From positions 1-55,183 of the forward strand of contig NZ_FOJJ01000010.1 of NCBI RefSeq assembly GCF_900111775.1: 55,183 nt of DNA, in the 5' to 3' direction. This stretch comes from Desulfuromonas acetexigens. Its GTDB lineage: Bacteria > Desulfobacterota > Desulfuromonadia > Desulfuromonadales > Trichloromonadaceae. Below are positions 16,077 through 24,105 of the stretch, one piece after another; position 1 is the first letter of the stretch, and each line of letters starts with the position of its first letter. A program made the translations under genes and the position numbers. The notes under the pieces are model-generated. The model was not told where the DNA came from, searched no databases, and was given only the letters and a program-made list of their open reading frames with translations.

Positions 16077-18061
16077 TCATGACGGTCTTCATGGCGGGCA
16101 CGTTGCTGCTGCTCTGCTCCGGTCTTCCGGGTCTCGTTTGGCGGGGCTGCGCCAACGGCGGGGAGCGTACGGCACTCGTGCTGCTCTTGGCCGGAGCCCT
16201 GTTGGGGACGGGAGGGACGGTCGCCGCTCTGAAACATCCGGCCGAGGCGAGCATCGCCCTCCCCTGGGCCGTACCGGGGGGCGCCTTCGCCCTGGCCATC
16301 GATCCGATCTCCGCCTGCTTCCTCTTTCCCGTCTTTTTGATCGGAGCCCTCGGCGCCATCTACGCCCTCGGCTACTGGCCCCATCGGACCAACCCCAAAA
16401 CCGGCCGGCGCCTGCGCCTCTTCTACGGCCTCATCGCCGGTTCCCTGACGCTGGTGCTGACCGCCCGCAACGGCCTGCTCTTTCTCGCCGCCTGGGAAAT
16501 CATGGCCCTGGCCGGATTCTTTCTCATCACCACAGAGGAGAAACACCTGGAAACCCGCCGCGCCGGCTTCATCTACCTGACCTGCGCCCACACCGGTACT
16601 CTCGCCCTTTTCGCCCTCTTCATTCTGCTCGAACAAGGCCTCGGCAGCTTCGCCTTCCCTGCCCCCTCCAGCCTCAACGCCAGCAGCGGGCTGGCCTCGG
16701 CGATCTTTCTTCTCGCCCTCTTCGGCTTCGGGGTCAAGGCGGGGCTGACGCCTCTGCACATCTGGCTGCCGGGCGCCCATGCCGCCGCCCCGAGTCACGT
16801 TTCCGCCTTCCTCTCCGGGGTCATGATCAAATCGGGGATTTACGGCCTGGTGCGCGTCAGCGGCTTTTTTGCCGCGCCGCCGGCCTGGTGGGGCTCGACC
16901 ATCCTGATCCTGGGGGTGGTTTCCGGGGTCCTCGGCGTCGTCTTCGCCATCGCCCAGCACGACATCAAACGCCTGCTCGCCTATCACAGCGTAGAGAACA
17001 TCGGCATCATCGCCATCGGCCTCGGTGCCGCGCTCCTCGGTAAAAGCTACGACCTGCCCCTCTTGACGATCCTCGGGCTGGCCGGCGCCCTGCTCCATGT
17101 GATCAACCACGGACTCTTCAAATCGCTGCTTTTTCTCGGGGCGGGAGCGATGATTCACGCCACCGGCACCCGGGAAATCGAGCACTACGGCGGGCTGCTG
17201 CGCCGCCTGCCGCTGACCGGCATCGCTTTTCTCGGCGGCGCCGTGGCGATCTGCGGCCTGCCGCCGTTGAACGGTTTCGTCAGCGAATGGCTGATCTACC
17301 TCGGCCTTTTCCAATCCCTGGGCGGTGAGACCCTGGGCCCGCACCTGAGCCTTTTCGCCATTCCCGCCCTGGCGCTGATCGGCGGACTGGCCCTGGCCTG
17401 CTTTGTCAAGGTCTTCGGCATCGCTTTTCTCGGGGCGCCCCGCACCCCCGCCGCCGCCCAGGCCCATGAGGCCCCCACGAGCATGCTTTGGCCCATGGGC
17501 GTACTTCTGGCCTGCTGCCTGTTAATCGGTCTCTGGCCCGGCGCGCTCTTCCCTCTGCTCGCCGCAGCGGCGTCCCTCTGGTCGGGAATGGCCGCGCCGA
17601 CCACCCTGCTGGCGGCACAGGCTCCGGCCGCCGCTCTGAGCTGGAGCGCTTTCGGGCTGTTGCTGCTGCTCGCTGCGTCCGCCGGTGCGCTGCGCCTCGG
17701 CCTGCGCAAAGCTCCCCCGCGGACAGCGACCTGGGGCTGCGGTTATCCCCTGCCGACGGCGCGCATGCAATACACCGCCTCCTCCTTCGGCGCGCTGCTG
17801 GTCGACCTCTTTCGCTGGGGACTGCGCCCGGACCAGCACGGGGGGAAAGCCCGAGGGCTGCTCCCCGCCGCCACGGAATTTTCCTGCCACACCCCGGATA
17901 CCATCCTCGACCGGGGGGTGATCCCCGTCTGTCGCGGGGCGATTCGCGTCTTTAGTCGACTGCGAGCGCTTATCCAGAACGGCAGCACCAGTTTTTATCT
18001 TCTTTATGTGGCCCTGGCCCTCTTCGGGCTCTTGACCCTGGCCACCTTGTCGCGAGGTTGA
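16073..18061 (+). CDS. Ehr/Hyf-like complex antiporter-type subunit 2 (HyfB-like)
   Basis: This 662-aa protein is a tandem paralogue of the preceding subunit. I chose ATG 16073, which overlaps the upstream stop. Pump residues are intact: AAWEIMALAGFF, GFGVKAGLTPLHIWLPGAH, SHVSAFLSGVMIKSG, NHGLFKSLLFLGAG. It has the same C-terminal WGCGYPLPTARMQYTASSFG motif. Two HyfB-like subunits plus HyfF give three antiporter-like modules, as in complex I (NuoL, M, N). E. coli hydrogenase-4 also has three (HyfB, D, F), but here the second is full length rather than HyfD-like. Confidence 0.87.
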   Translation: MIMTVFMAGTLLLLCSGLPGLVWRGCANGGERTALVLLLAGALLGTGGTVAALKHPAEASIALPWAVPGGAFALAIDPISACFLFPVFLIGALGAIYALGYWPHRTNPKTGRRLRLFYGLIAGSLTLVLTARNGLLFLAAWEIMALAGFFLITTEEKHLETRRAGFIYLTCAHTGTLALFALFILLEQGLGSFAFPAPSSLNASSGLASAIFLLALFGFGVKAGLTPLHIWLPGAHAAAPSHVSAFLSGVMIKSGIYGLVRVSGFFAAPPAWWGSTILILGVVSGVLGVVFAIAQHDIKRLLAYHSVENIGIIAIGLGAALLGKSYDLPLLTILGLAGALLHVINHGLFKSLLFLGAGAMIHATGTREIEHYGGLLRRLPLTGIAFLGGAVAICGLPPLNGFVSEWLIYLGLFQSLGGETLGPHLSLFAIPALALIGGLALACFVKVFGIAFLGAPRTPAAAQAHEAPTSMLWPMGVLLACCLLIGLWPGALFPLLAAAASLWSGMAAPTTLLAAQAPAAALSWSAFGLLLLLAASAGALRLGLRKAPPRTATWGCGYPLPTARMQYTASSFGALLVDLFRWGLRPDQHGGKARGLLPAATEFSCHTPDTILDRGVIPVCRGAIRVFSRLRALIQNGSTSFYLLYVALALFGLLTLATLSRG

Positions 18062-18063
18062 AC

Positions 18064-18978
18064 ATGATCGGCAAAGCCCTGTTGCACCTGCTGCTCCTTT
18101 TTCTTCTTTCCCCACTCTTGCTCGGGGTCATCGGTAAGACCAAGGCGCTCTTCGCCGGCCGCTGGGGGGCGCCCCTGCTGCAACCCTACTTCGACCTGTG
18201 GAAGCTGGCGCGCAAGGAGATGGTGCTGAGCGAAACGACCACCTGGGTCTTTCTCGCCGGGCCGCTGATCGGCTTCGCCGTGCCGCCCCTGGCCGCCCTC
18301 TTCATCCCCTTTGGCGCCCTCTCCGCACCAGTCTCCTTCAACGGCGACCTGATTCTCTTCGTCTACCTCTTCGGCCTGTCGCGCTTCTTCACCGCCAGCG
18401 CCGCCCTTGATACCGGCTCCAGCTTCGAGGGGATGGGGGCGGCCCGGGAAGTGACCTTTTCCTGTCTGGCCGAACCGACCCTGCTCTTCGTCCTCATCGT
18501 CCTGGCGCGCCTGGCCGGCGACCTCTCCCTGGGCGCCATGCTCGGCTCCACGCTGCACCTTTCCTGGCATCAGGCGGGCGCGGCCCTCGGCCTCGCTCTG
18601 GTCAGCCTCTTCGTGGTCCTGCTGGTGGAGAATTCGCGCATTCCCTTTGACGACCCCAACACCCATCTGGAACTGACCATGATCCACGAAGTCATGGTCC
18701 TCGACCACAGCGGCCCGGCCTTCGGCCTCATCCTCTACGGCGCGGCGATGAAGCTCTTTGTGCTCGGGGCGATCCTGGTGCGCATGGCCCTGCCCATGAC
18801 CTACTCGAGCCCAGGGCTCAACCTGGCGATCTTCATCGCCGGCATGCTGGCTCTGGCGATCGTGATCGGCGTAGTCGAATCGATCATGGCCCGACTGCGC
18901 CTGATCCGCGTCCCCCAGGTTCTGGTCGGCACCACCTTGCTCTCGGCTTTCGCCATGGTGCTGTTGTTGAGACAGTAG
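18064..18978 (+). CDS. Ehr/Hyf-like membrane anchor (HyfC/NuoH-like)
   Basis: This 304-aa protein has about eight helices and belongs to the NuoH/HycD/HyfC family, which links the peripheral arm to the antiporter subunits. Conserved acidic loop segments are visible: GRWGAPLLQPYFDLWKLARKE near the N-terminus, and VENSRIPFDDPNTHLELTMIHEVMVLDHSG (about residues 187-220), the hallmark of the family. ATG 18064 is 2 bp after the upstream stop. It is followed by an inverted-repeat insertion rather than the usual tight junction. Confidence 0.88.
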   Translation: MIGKALLHLLLLFLLSPLLLGVIGKTKALFAGRWGAPLLQPYFDLWKLARKEMVLSETTTWVFLAGPLIGFAVPPLAALFIPFGALSAPVSFNGDLILFVYLFGLSRFFTASAALDTGSSFEGMGAAREVTFSCLAEPTLLFVLIVLARLAGDLSLGAMLGSTLHLSWHQAGAALGLALVSLFVVLLVENSRIPFDDPNTHLELTMIHEVMVLDHSGPAFGLILYGAAMKLFVLGAILVRMALPMTYSSPGLNLAIFIAGMLALAIVIGVVESIMARLRLIRVPQVLVGTTLLSAFAMVLLLRQ

Positions 18979-18981
18979 GAG

Positions 18982-19060
18982 CAGTGACGAGTGACGAGTG
19001 ATGAAAACCCTCCGTCCCGAATTCGAAGCCCAGAAACTCGTCACTAGTTACACGTCACTG
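18982..19060. repeat. Imperfect inverted repeat inside the Ehr operon
   Basis: CAGTGACGAGTGACGAGTGA at 18982-19001 is itself a tandem repeat of GTGACGA. It faces ACTCGTCACT (19036-19045) and CACGTCACTG (19051-19060). It looks like a REP-type element and is the only non-coding insertion of note in an otherwise tightly packed operon. Confidence 0.7.
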
Positions 19061-19079
19061 ATAAACTGGAGTAAAAACC

Positions 19080-19718
19080 ATGCACGACCTTAACAACCTG
19101 CTGCTGTTGTCCGTTATCCTCTGCAACTTCTTCACCCTGGGCAGCAGCCGTCTTGGTGCCTGCATCCGTGTCGTCGCCCTGCAGGGAGCGATCATCTCGC
19201 TTCTGCCGGTGACGGTGCACGGCGCGACTGGGCACAGCCTGCTCCTCGGCGTCGGCGCCCTCGCCCTCAAGGGGATCTTTATCCCCTGGCTGCTCTTCCG
19301 TGCCATTCGCGAGGTCCGCATCCGGCGGGAGGTCGAACCGCTGATCGGCTACATCCCGACCCTGCTCATCGGCGCCCTGAGCACCTCGGCCGCCTTCATC
19401 TTCGCCGAGCACCTGCCGCTGATAGCGGAACACCGGGACAGCCTCTTCATCCCCACCGCCCTGGCCACGCTCTTTACCGGTTTTCTGCTGCTCAGCACCC
19501 GACGCAAGGCGATTACCCAGGTACTCGGCTACCTGATCTTCGAGAACGCCATCTTCATCCTCGGCGTGCTTCTCGCCGAAGCCATGCCGCTGATGGTCGA
19601 GGCGGGCGTGCTTCTCGACCTGTTGGTAGCGACCTTCGTCATGGGCATCGTTATCAACCAGATCAACCGGGAATTTTCTACCCTGAATACCGAACGCCTT
19701 TCCGCTCTGAAGGAATGA
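19080..19718 (+). CDS. Ehr/Hyf-like membrane subunit (HyfE-like)
   Basis: This is a 212-aa protein with about six helices. Order and length fit HyfE, which corresponds to a NuoK-like element with extra helices. FENAIFILGVLLAEAMPLMVEAGVLLDLLVATFVMGI (about residues 155-192) contains the membrane-embedded glutamates typical of NuoK/MrpC homologues. The ATG follows CTGGAGTAAAAACC. The next gene begins 1 bp after its stop. Confidence 0.83.
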   Translation: MHDLNNLLLLSVILCNFFTLGSSRLGACIRVVALQGAIISLLPVTVHGATGHSLLLGVGALALKGIFIPWLLFRAIREVRIRREVEPLIGYIPTLLIGALSTSAAFIFAEHLPLIAEHRDSLFIPTALATLFTGFLLLSTRRKAITQVLGYLIFENAIFILGVLLAEAMPLMVEAGVLLDLLVATFVMGIVINQINREFSTLNTERLSALKE

Positions 19719-19719
19719 C

Positions 19720-21150
19720 ATGATTACCGCGCTGATCCTGTTACCGCTCGTCGCCGCCGTCGCCGCCGCCTTGCTTCCCCCCCTGCGCCTGGGCGGATGG
19801 CTGCTGCCCTTGGTCGCAGCCGCTCATTTCGCCCTGGCCCTGGCCACCCCTCTGTCTCCGGCCGGGACCGGCGAATGGCTGCTTCTCGACCCCCTGGGCC
19901 GCCTGGTGCTGATCGTGACCAGCCTGCTCTTTCTCCTCTGCTCCATCTATGCCGTGGCTTACCTGCGTTTTCACGAGCAGCAGCGGGACAACCGGGCGAT
20001 GGTGCCGTGCCTGCTCTTCTTTCTCGGCACCCTCACTCTGGCCACCGTAGCCCATCATCTCGGTCTGCTCTGGGTGGCGGTGGAGACCACGACCCTGGCG
20101 AGCGCGCCCCTCATCTATTACAACCGCAACCGGCTCTCCATCGAGGCGACCTGGAAATACCTGCTGCTCGGTTCGGTCGGCATCGCCCTCGCCATGCTCG
20201 GCATTCTCTGCACCGCCTACGCCGTCCTCCATGTCGGCCAGCCGGTCAGCCTGCAATTCGATCAACTGCTCGCCACCGTCAGCAACTCCTCCCGCCCCTG
20301 GCTGCACACCGGTTTCGTTTTTCTGCTCGTCGGTTTCGGTACCAAGATGGGCCTGGCCCCCCTGCACAGCTGGAAACCGGATGCCTACGGCGAAGCGCCG
20401 GCCCTGGTCGGCGCCCTGCTCGCCGGCGGTCTGACCAGCGTCGCCTTCCTCGGCATCCTGCGCGGAGTGCAGCTCATGGCCGCCGCCGGCGATCTCGCCC
20501 TAGCCCGTCAATCCCTGATCATCATGGGCCTCCTTTCCCTGGCCCTGGCGGCGGTCTTTGTGGTCAAACAGCCGGACGTCAAGCGCATGCTCGCCTACTC
20601 CAGCGTCGAGCACATGGGGATTCTCGCCCTCGGCGTCGGCATCGGCGGACTGGCGACCTTCGGCGCCATGCTCCACCTGGTCAACAATTCCTTGACCAAG
20701 GGGGCGCTCTTCCTCTCCGTCGGGAATATCCAGCGCGCCTACGCCAGCAAACATCTCAGCGAAGTACGCGGCGCCCTGAGCCGGGTACCCTTGTCGGCGG
20801 GGATCTTCATCGCCGGCTTCCTCGCCATCACCGGCAGCCCCCCCTTCGGCCCCTTCATCAGCGAATTCACCATCCTCCGGGGGATCTTCGGCGAAGGGCA
20901 CCCCTGGCTCGGCGGTGTCTTTCTGCTGCTGCTGGCCATCGTCTTCATCGGCATGGGCGGCACGGTGCTGATGGCAACCCAGGGGGAGGTCCCCGCCGAC
21001 ACCCCCCCTTCCGAGCATCGGGATTCGGTTATGCTCGCCGGCCCGCCGCTGATATTGCTGGCCCTGGTTCTGGTCCTCGGCCTCTATCTGCCCGAGCCTT
21101 TGCGTGTCGGTCTCGAGCAGGCCGCCGCCCTGCTGGAGGCGAAACCATGA
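19720..21150 (+). CDS. Ehr/Hyf-like complex antiporter-type subunit 3 (HyfF-like)
   Basis: This 476-aa protein is of the NuoN/NuoL/HyfF type with about 14 helices. The pumping residues are conserved: Glu in LLWVAVETTTLASAP, Lys in GFGTKMGLAPLHSWKPDAYGEAP, Lys in VNNSLTKGALFLSVGNI. It is shorter than the two HyfB-like proteins because it lacks their C-terminal extension. Its stop overlaps the start of the large-subunit gene (ATGA). Confidence 0.87.
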   Translation: MITALILLPLVAAVAAALLPPLRLGGWLLPLVAAAHFALALATPLSPAGTGEWLLLDPLGRLVLIVTSLLFLLCSIYAVAYLRFHEQQRDNRAMVPCLLFFLGTLTLATVAHHLGLLWVAVETTTLASAPLIYYNRNRLSIEATWKYLLLGSVGIALAMLGILCTAYAVLHVGQPVSLQFDQLLATVSNSSRPWLHTGFVFLLVGFGTKMGLAPLHSWKPDAYGEAPALVGALLAGGLTSVAFLGILRGVQLMAAAGDLALARQSLIIMGLLSLALAAVFVVKQPDVKRMLAYSSVEHMGILALGVGIGGLATFGAMLHLVNNSLTKGALFLSVGNIQRAYASKHLSEVRGALSRVPLSAGIFIAGFLAITGSPPFGPFISEFTILRGIFGEGHPWLGGVFLLLLAIVFIGMGGTVLMATQGEVPADTPPSEHRDSVMLAGPPLILLALVLVLGLYLPEPLRVGLEQAAALLEAKP

Positions 21151-22673
21151 TACCCAACGGCTGCCTGACCTTCCGCCCCGGTGAAACCCTGAAAATCGCC
21201 GATATTCCGTCCCTGCCCTATGCCGACTACGCCCAGGCGCTGCTCGATCTGGTCGCGGCCGACGGCCGGGTCTCCGCCTGCTTCGCCGATGCCGCGGACG
21301 GCTCCGCGAAGCTCGATCTCTACGCCCTGATCGCCCGAGATCGGCAGGGAGATCTGGCTCTGCTCAAGACCGCCATCGGCGAGAGCTTCCCGTCCCTGAC
21401 CCCGGATTGCCCACAACTGCATCTCTTCGAACGGGAGATCGCCGAGCAGTACGGTGTCGTCGCCGAAGGCCATCCCTGGTTCAAGCCGGTGCGCTTTCAT
21501 CAGACATGGCGTCGGGGGAAGGATGCCTGGAACCGTCCCAGCGACCGCCGCCCCCTCGTCGGGGAGATGGATTTCTACCGGATCGACGGGGACGAGGTGC
21601 ATGAGGTCGCGGTCGGGCCGGTCCATGCCGGGGTCATCGAACCGGGGCATTTCCGCTTCCAATGTCACGGCGAAGAAGTCATGCATCTGGAAATTTCCCT
21701 CGGCTATCAGCATCGCGGGATCGAACGCCTGCTCGTCGGCGGCCCGCACAAGTCGACCCCCTTTCAGATGGAGACCGCCGCCGGCGACACCAGCACCGGC
21801 CACATGACCGCCTACTCTCAGGTCATCGAAGCCCTCGCCGGGGCCGAGGTGCCACCCCGTGGGGAAGCGCTGCGCACCGTGGGCCAAGAATTCGAACGGC
21901 TGGCCAATCACGTCGGCGATCTCGGCGCCATCGCCGGAGATGTCGGCTTTCTGCCCACCTCCGCCTATTGCGGCCGCCTGCGCGGGGACTATCTCAACTT
22001 CAGTTCCGAACTCTGCGGTAACCGTTTCAGCCGCGGCCTGGTCCGCCCCGGCGGCACCCTGATCGACTGCGGCCGGGAGTTGGCCGACCTTATCCTGAAA
22101 AGGCTGGAGTCGGTGGAATACAATACCCGGGGAGCGATCGAGCTGATGTTCGACACCCCTTCAGTCCTCGGGCGCATGGAAGGGGTCGGCCTCGTTTCCC
22201 TGGAGGCCGCCGAGCAGCTCGGCCTGGTCGGCGGCGCGGCCCGCGCCTGCGGCCTGCGCCGGGACATCCGCCTGACCCACCCGAGCGGCGCCTGGCGCGG
22301 CCACTTCGACACCATCCCCCAGGAGACGGACGGCGACGTCAACGCCCGCGCCCAGATCCGCCGCCGCGAGCTCTACACCGCCCTGAGTTGGGTCAAGAAG
22401 CAGCTGAAAAAGCTTCCCGAAGGTCCGCACCTCATTCCGCCGGGGAAACCGGGCGCGAATCTCTTCACCGCCGCTCTGGTGGAAGGCTGGCGCGGAGAAC
22501 TGGTGCATGTGGCCCTGACCGACGACCAGGGGCGTTTCCGCCGCTACAAGATCGTCGACCCCTCCTTCCACAACTGGAGCGGGCTGGCTATGGCCCTGCG
22601 CAACGAGCAGATTTCCGACTTTCCCCTGTGCAACAAAAGCTTCAATCTCTCCTATTGCGGATTCGATCTGTAG
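21147..22673 (+). CDS. Ehr large subunit (NuoCD/HyfG-like) lacking NiFe ligands
   Basis: This 508-aa protein has an N-terminal NuoC/30-kDa-like part (residues ~1-120, ending HLFEREIAEQYGV) fused to a NuoD/group 4 hydrogenase large-subunit domain (from ~150: MHLEISLGYQHRGIERLL). Real group 4 hydrogenases bind NiFe with an N-terminal CxxC and a C-terminal DPCxxC. Here the positions read METAAGDTSTGH (about 208-219) and DPSFHNWS (471-478), so all four cysteines are missing. It therefore cannot be a NiFe hydrogenase and fits the Ehr (energy-converting-hydrogenase-related) group known from Geobacter. The electron acceptor is unknown. I chose ATG 21147 because it overlaps the HyfF stop; the frame extends much further upstream only as an antisense-free shadow. 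Confidence 0.87.
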   Translation: MIPNGCLTFRPGETLKIADIPSLPYADYAQALLDLVAADGRVSACFADAADGSAKLDLYALIARDRQGDLALLKTAIGESFPSLTPDCPQLHLFEREIAEQYGVVAEGHPWFKPVRFHQTWRRGKDAWNRPSDRRPLVGEMDFYRIDGDEVHEVAVGPVHAGVIEPGHFRFQCHGEEVMHLEISLGYQHRGIERLLVGGPHKSTPFQMETAAGDTSTGHMTAYSQVIEALAGAEVPPRGEALRTVGQEFERLANHVGDLGAIAGDVGFLPTSAYCGRLRGDYLNFSSELCGNRFSRGLVRPGGTLIDCGRELADLILKRLESVEYNTRGAIELMFDTPSVLGRMEGVGLVSLEAAEQLGLVGGAARACGLRRDIRLTHPSGAWRGHFDTIPQETDGDVNARAQIRRRELYTALSWVKKQLKKLPEGPHLIPPGKPGANLFTAALVEGWRGELVHVALTDDQGRFRRYKIVDPSFHNWSGLAMALRNEQISDFPLCNKSFNLSYCGFDL

Positions 22674-22693
22674 GGAGTCAAAAGGATCGCGCC

Positions 22694-23452
22694 ATGCTGA
22701 AAATCATCCGTGAACGCTGGCGGCAAGGCTACCGCACCGGTAAATTTCCCAAGGTCGAGCCGGTGCTGGCGGAACGCTTTCGCGGCCTGCCGCGTCTCCC
22801 CGAAACGGCCTGCCCCAAGGATTGCCGCGCCTGCACCGAGGTCTGCCCCACCGACGCCCTCAGCCTCGGAGAGGGTCGACCGGTCATCGACCTCGGGCGC
22901 TGCCTTTTCTGCGGCGACTGCGCCCGTGCCTGCCCCGCAGAAAGGTTGTGCCTGACCGGCAACTACCATCTCGCCGCCTCCCGCCGCGAGGACCTGCGGC
23001 AAAAAGAGAACGAGGCGCCGCAAGTCGCCGCCCTCAACGCCCGCATGCAAAGCCTTTTCGGCCGTTCCTTGAAATTGCGCCAGGTCTCCGCTGGTGGCTG
23101 TAACGCCTGCGAGGCCGACCTCAACGTCCTCGGCACCCTGGTCTTTGATCTTGGGCGTTTCGGCATCCAGTTCGTCGCCTCTCCCCGTCACGCCGACGGC
23201 CTGCTGGTGACCGGCCCGGTCACGGAAAACATGAAGGGCGCACTGCTCGACACCTACGCCGCCGTCGCCGAGCCGAAACTGGTTATCGCCGCCGGCGCCT
23301 GCGCGATCAGCGGCGGCCCCTTCATCGGCAGCCCGGAAATCCACCACGGCATCGGCGATCTGCTCCCCGTCGATCTCTACATTCCCGGGTGCCCCCCTCA
23401 TCCCTATACCAGCCTCGACGGCATGTTGCGCCTGCTCGGCCGCCTGAAGTAG
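22694..23452 (+). CDS. Ehr ferredoxin-small subunit fusion (HyfH-HyfI-like)
   Basis: This is a 252-aa protein. Residues ~35-85 hold two [4Fe-4S] ferredoxin motifs: C40-x3-C44-x2-C47-x3-C51-P and C70-x2-C73-x2-C76-x3-C80-P. Residues ~110-250 are a NuoB/HyfI small subunit with the proximal-cluster ligands C136, C139 (GGCNACEAD), C203 (GACAISGG) and C233 (PGCPPHP). The proteins are separate in E. coli hydrogenase-4. All cluster ligands remain although the partner large subunit has lost its NiFe site, so electrons can still reach the N2-like cluster. ATG 22694 follows AAAGGATCGC. Confidence 0.87.
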   Translation: MLKIIRERWRQGYRTGKFPKVEPVLAERFRGLPRLPETACPKDCRACTEVCPTDALSLGEGRPVIDLGRCLFCGDCARACPAERLCLTGNYHLAASRREDLRQKENEAPQVAALNARMQSLFGRSLKLRQVSAGGCNACEADLNVLGTLVFDLGRFGIQFVASPRHADGLLVTGPVTENMKGALLDTYAAVAEPKLVIAAGACAISGGPFIGSPEIHHGIGDLLPVDLYIPGCPPHPYTSLDGMLRLLGRLK

Positions 23453-23527
23453 GCGGACCGACGGCGGGGTTGACCGTATTCGGTTTTTCATATATATTGC
23501 CATGGCACTTTTGCGAAGGAGAACGCC

Positions 23528-23695
23528 ATGCCCATTTATGAATATGCCTGCCCGGCCTGTGGCCACCGTTTCGAGAAAATCCAACGTCAGCGTAGCGCCG
23601 AGCAGCCCTGCCCGAAATGTGGCGCCGCTGGCCAACCCGCCGTTTCCCGCCCGGCGGCCACCTCCGCCAACTGCGGCAGCGGCGGCTTCACCTGA
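23528..23695 (+). CDS. FmdB-family zinc ribbon protein
   Basis: This is a 55-aa protein with the FmdB signature [19 protein letters not shown] and a second CPKC knuckle, giving a four-cysteine zinc ribbon (C8, C11, C28, C31). The tail is short and Ser/Gly-rich (NCGSGGFT). GAAGGAGAA precedes the ATG. It lies 75 bp after the Ehr operon and could be co-transcribed. The family is common but functionally vague; a regulatory role has been proposed for some members. Confidence 0.85.
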   Translation: MPIYEYACPACGHRFEKIQRQRSAEQPCPKCGAAGQPAVSRPAATSANCGSGGFT

Positions 23696-24105
23696 GCCTG
23701 ATCCGGTGGTGGCGTGTCCACCACGAACTGCTTCAATCCCCGCCTGTAACCGGGTTGTCGCCCCCGAATCAAGATCAGGGGCGGCAACCCGATCCTCACG
23801 CGATCCTGACAATCTTATTGACTCCCTAACCGAATCATGATAAAAATAGTCTCAAGAATGGACGTGGATGATTTTTATGTCCAAGGATGTCCAGAGCGCT
23901 GACACAATTTCGTTGCCAAGCGTTGTCTTTCCCCACTCTTTCGACCTTCTTGGTTGGATCTGCGCTATGTTCACGGCCCTGCCGGGCCAAATCGACATCC
24001 CCCATTCACAACACATCGAAGCTTCACGCCCTCCCTTGTATCGGAGGGCTTTTGCCTGTCAGGGCAAAGTTCACCTCGAACCAGTTTTCGAAGGGACATT
24101 AAAAA
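23696..24105. other. Intergenic region with two hairpins
   Basis: No gene is supported. The 14-bp stem 23751-23764/23778-23791 (one G-T wobble) probably ends the FmdB transcript, though it has no T-run. GCCCTCC/GGAGGGC at 24028-24049 followed by TTTT lies 53 bp before the glucan synthase gene and could be an attenuator. I looked for a GEMM riboswitch core here and found none. Confidence 0.55.
24028..24053 (+). terminator. Terminator-like hairpin ahead of the glucan synthase gene
   Basis: A 7-bp GC-rich stem (GCCCTCC/GGAGGGC) with an 8-nt loop is followed by TTTT, in the leader of the GH17-GT2 gene. The short T-run makes the call tentative. Confidence 0.4.

Noticed and set aside
19797-22673. 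A 958-codon frame covering HyfF- and HyfG-like regions
   Set aside because: Only the part from 21147 encodes the large subunit; the upstream part is Arg/Pro-rich shadow of the real HyfF-like gene in another frame.
21147-23452. A functional group 4 NiFe hydrogenase
   Set aside because: All four NiFe-ligating cysteines of the large subunit are absent.
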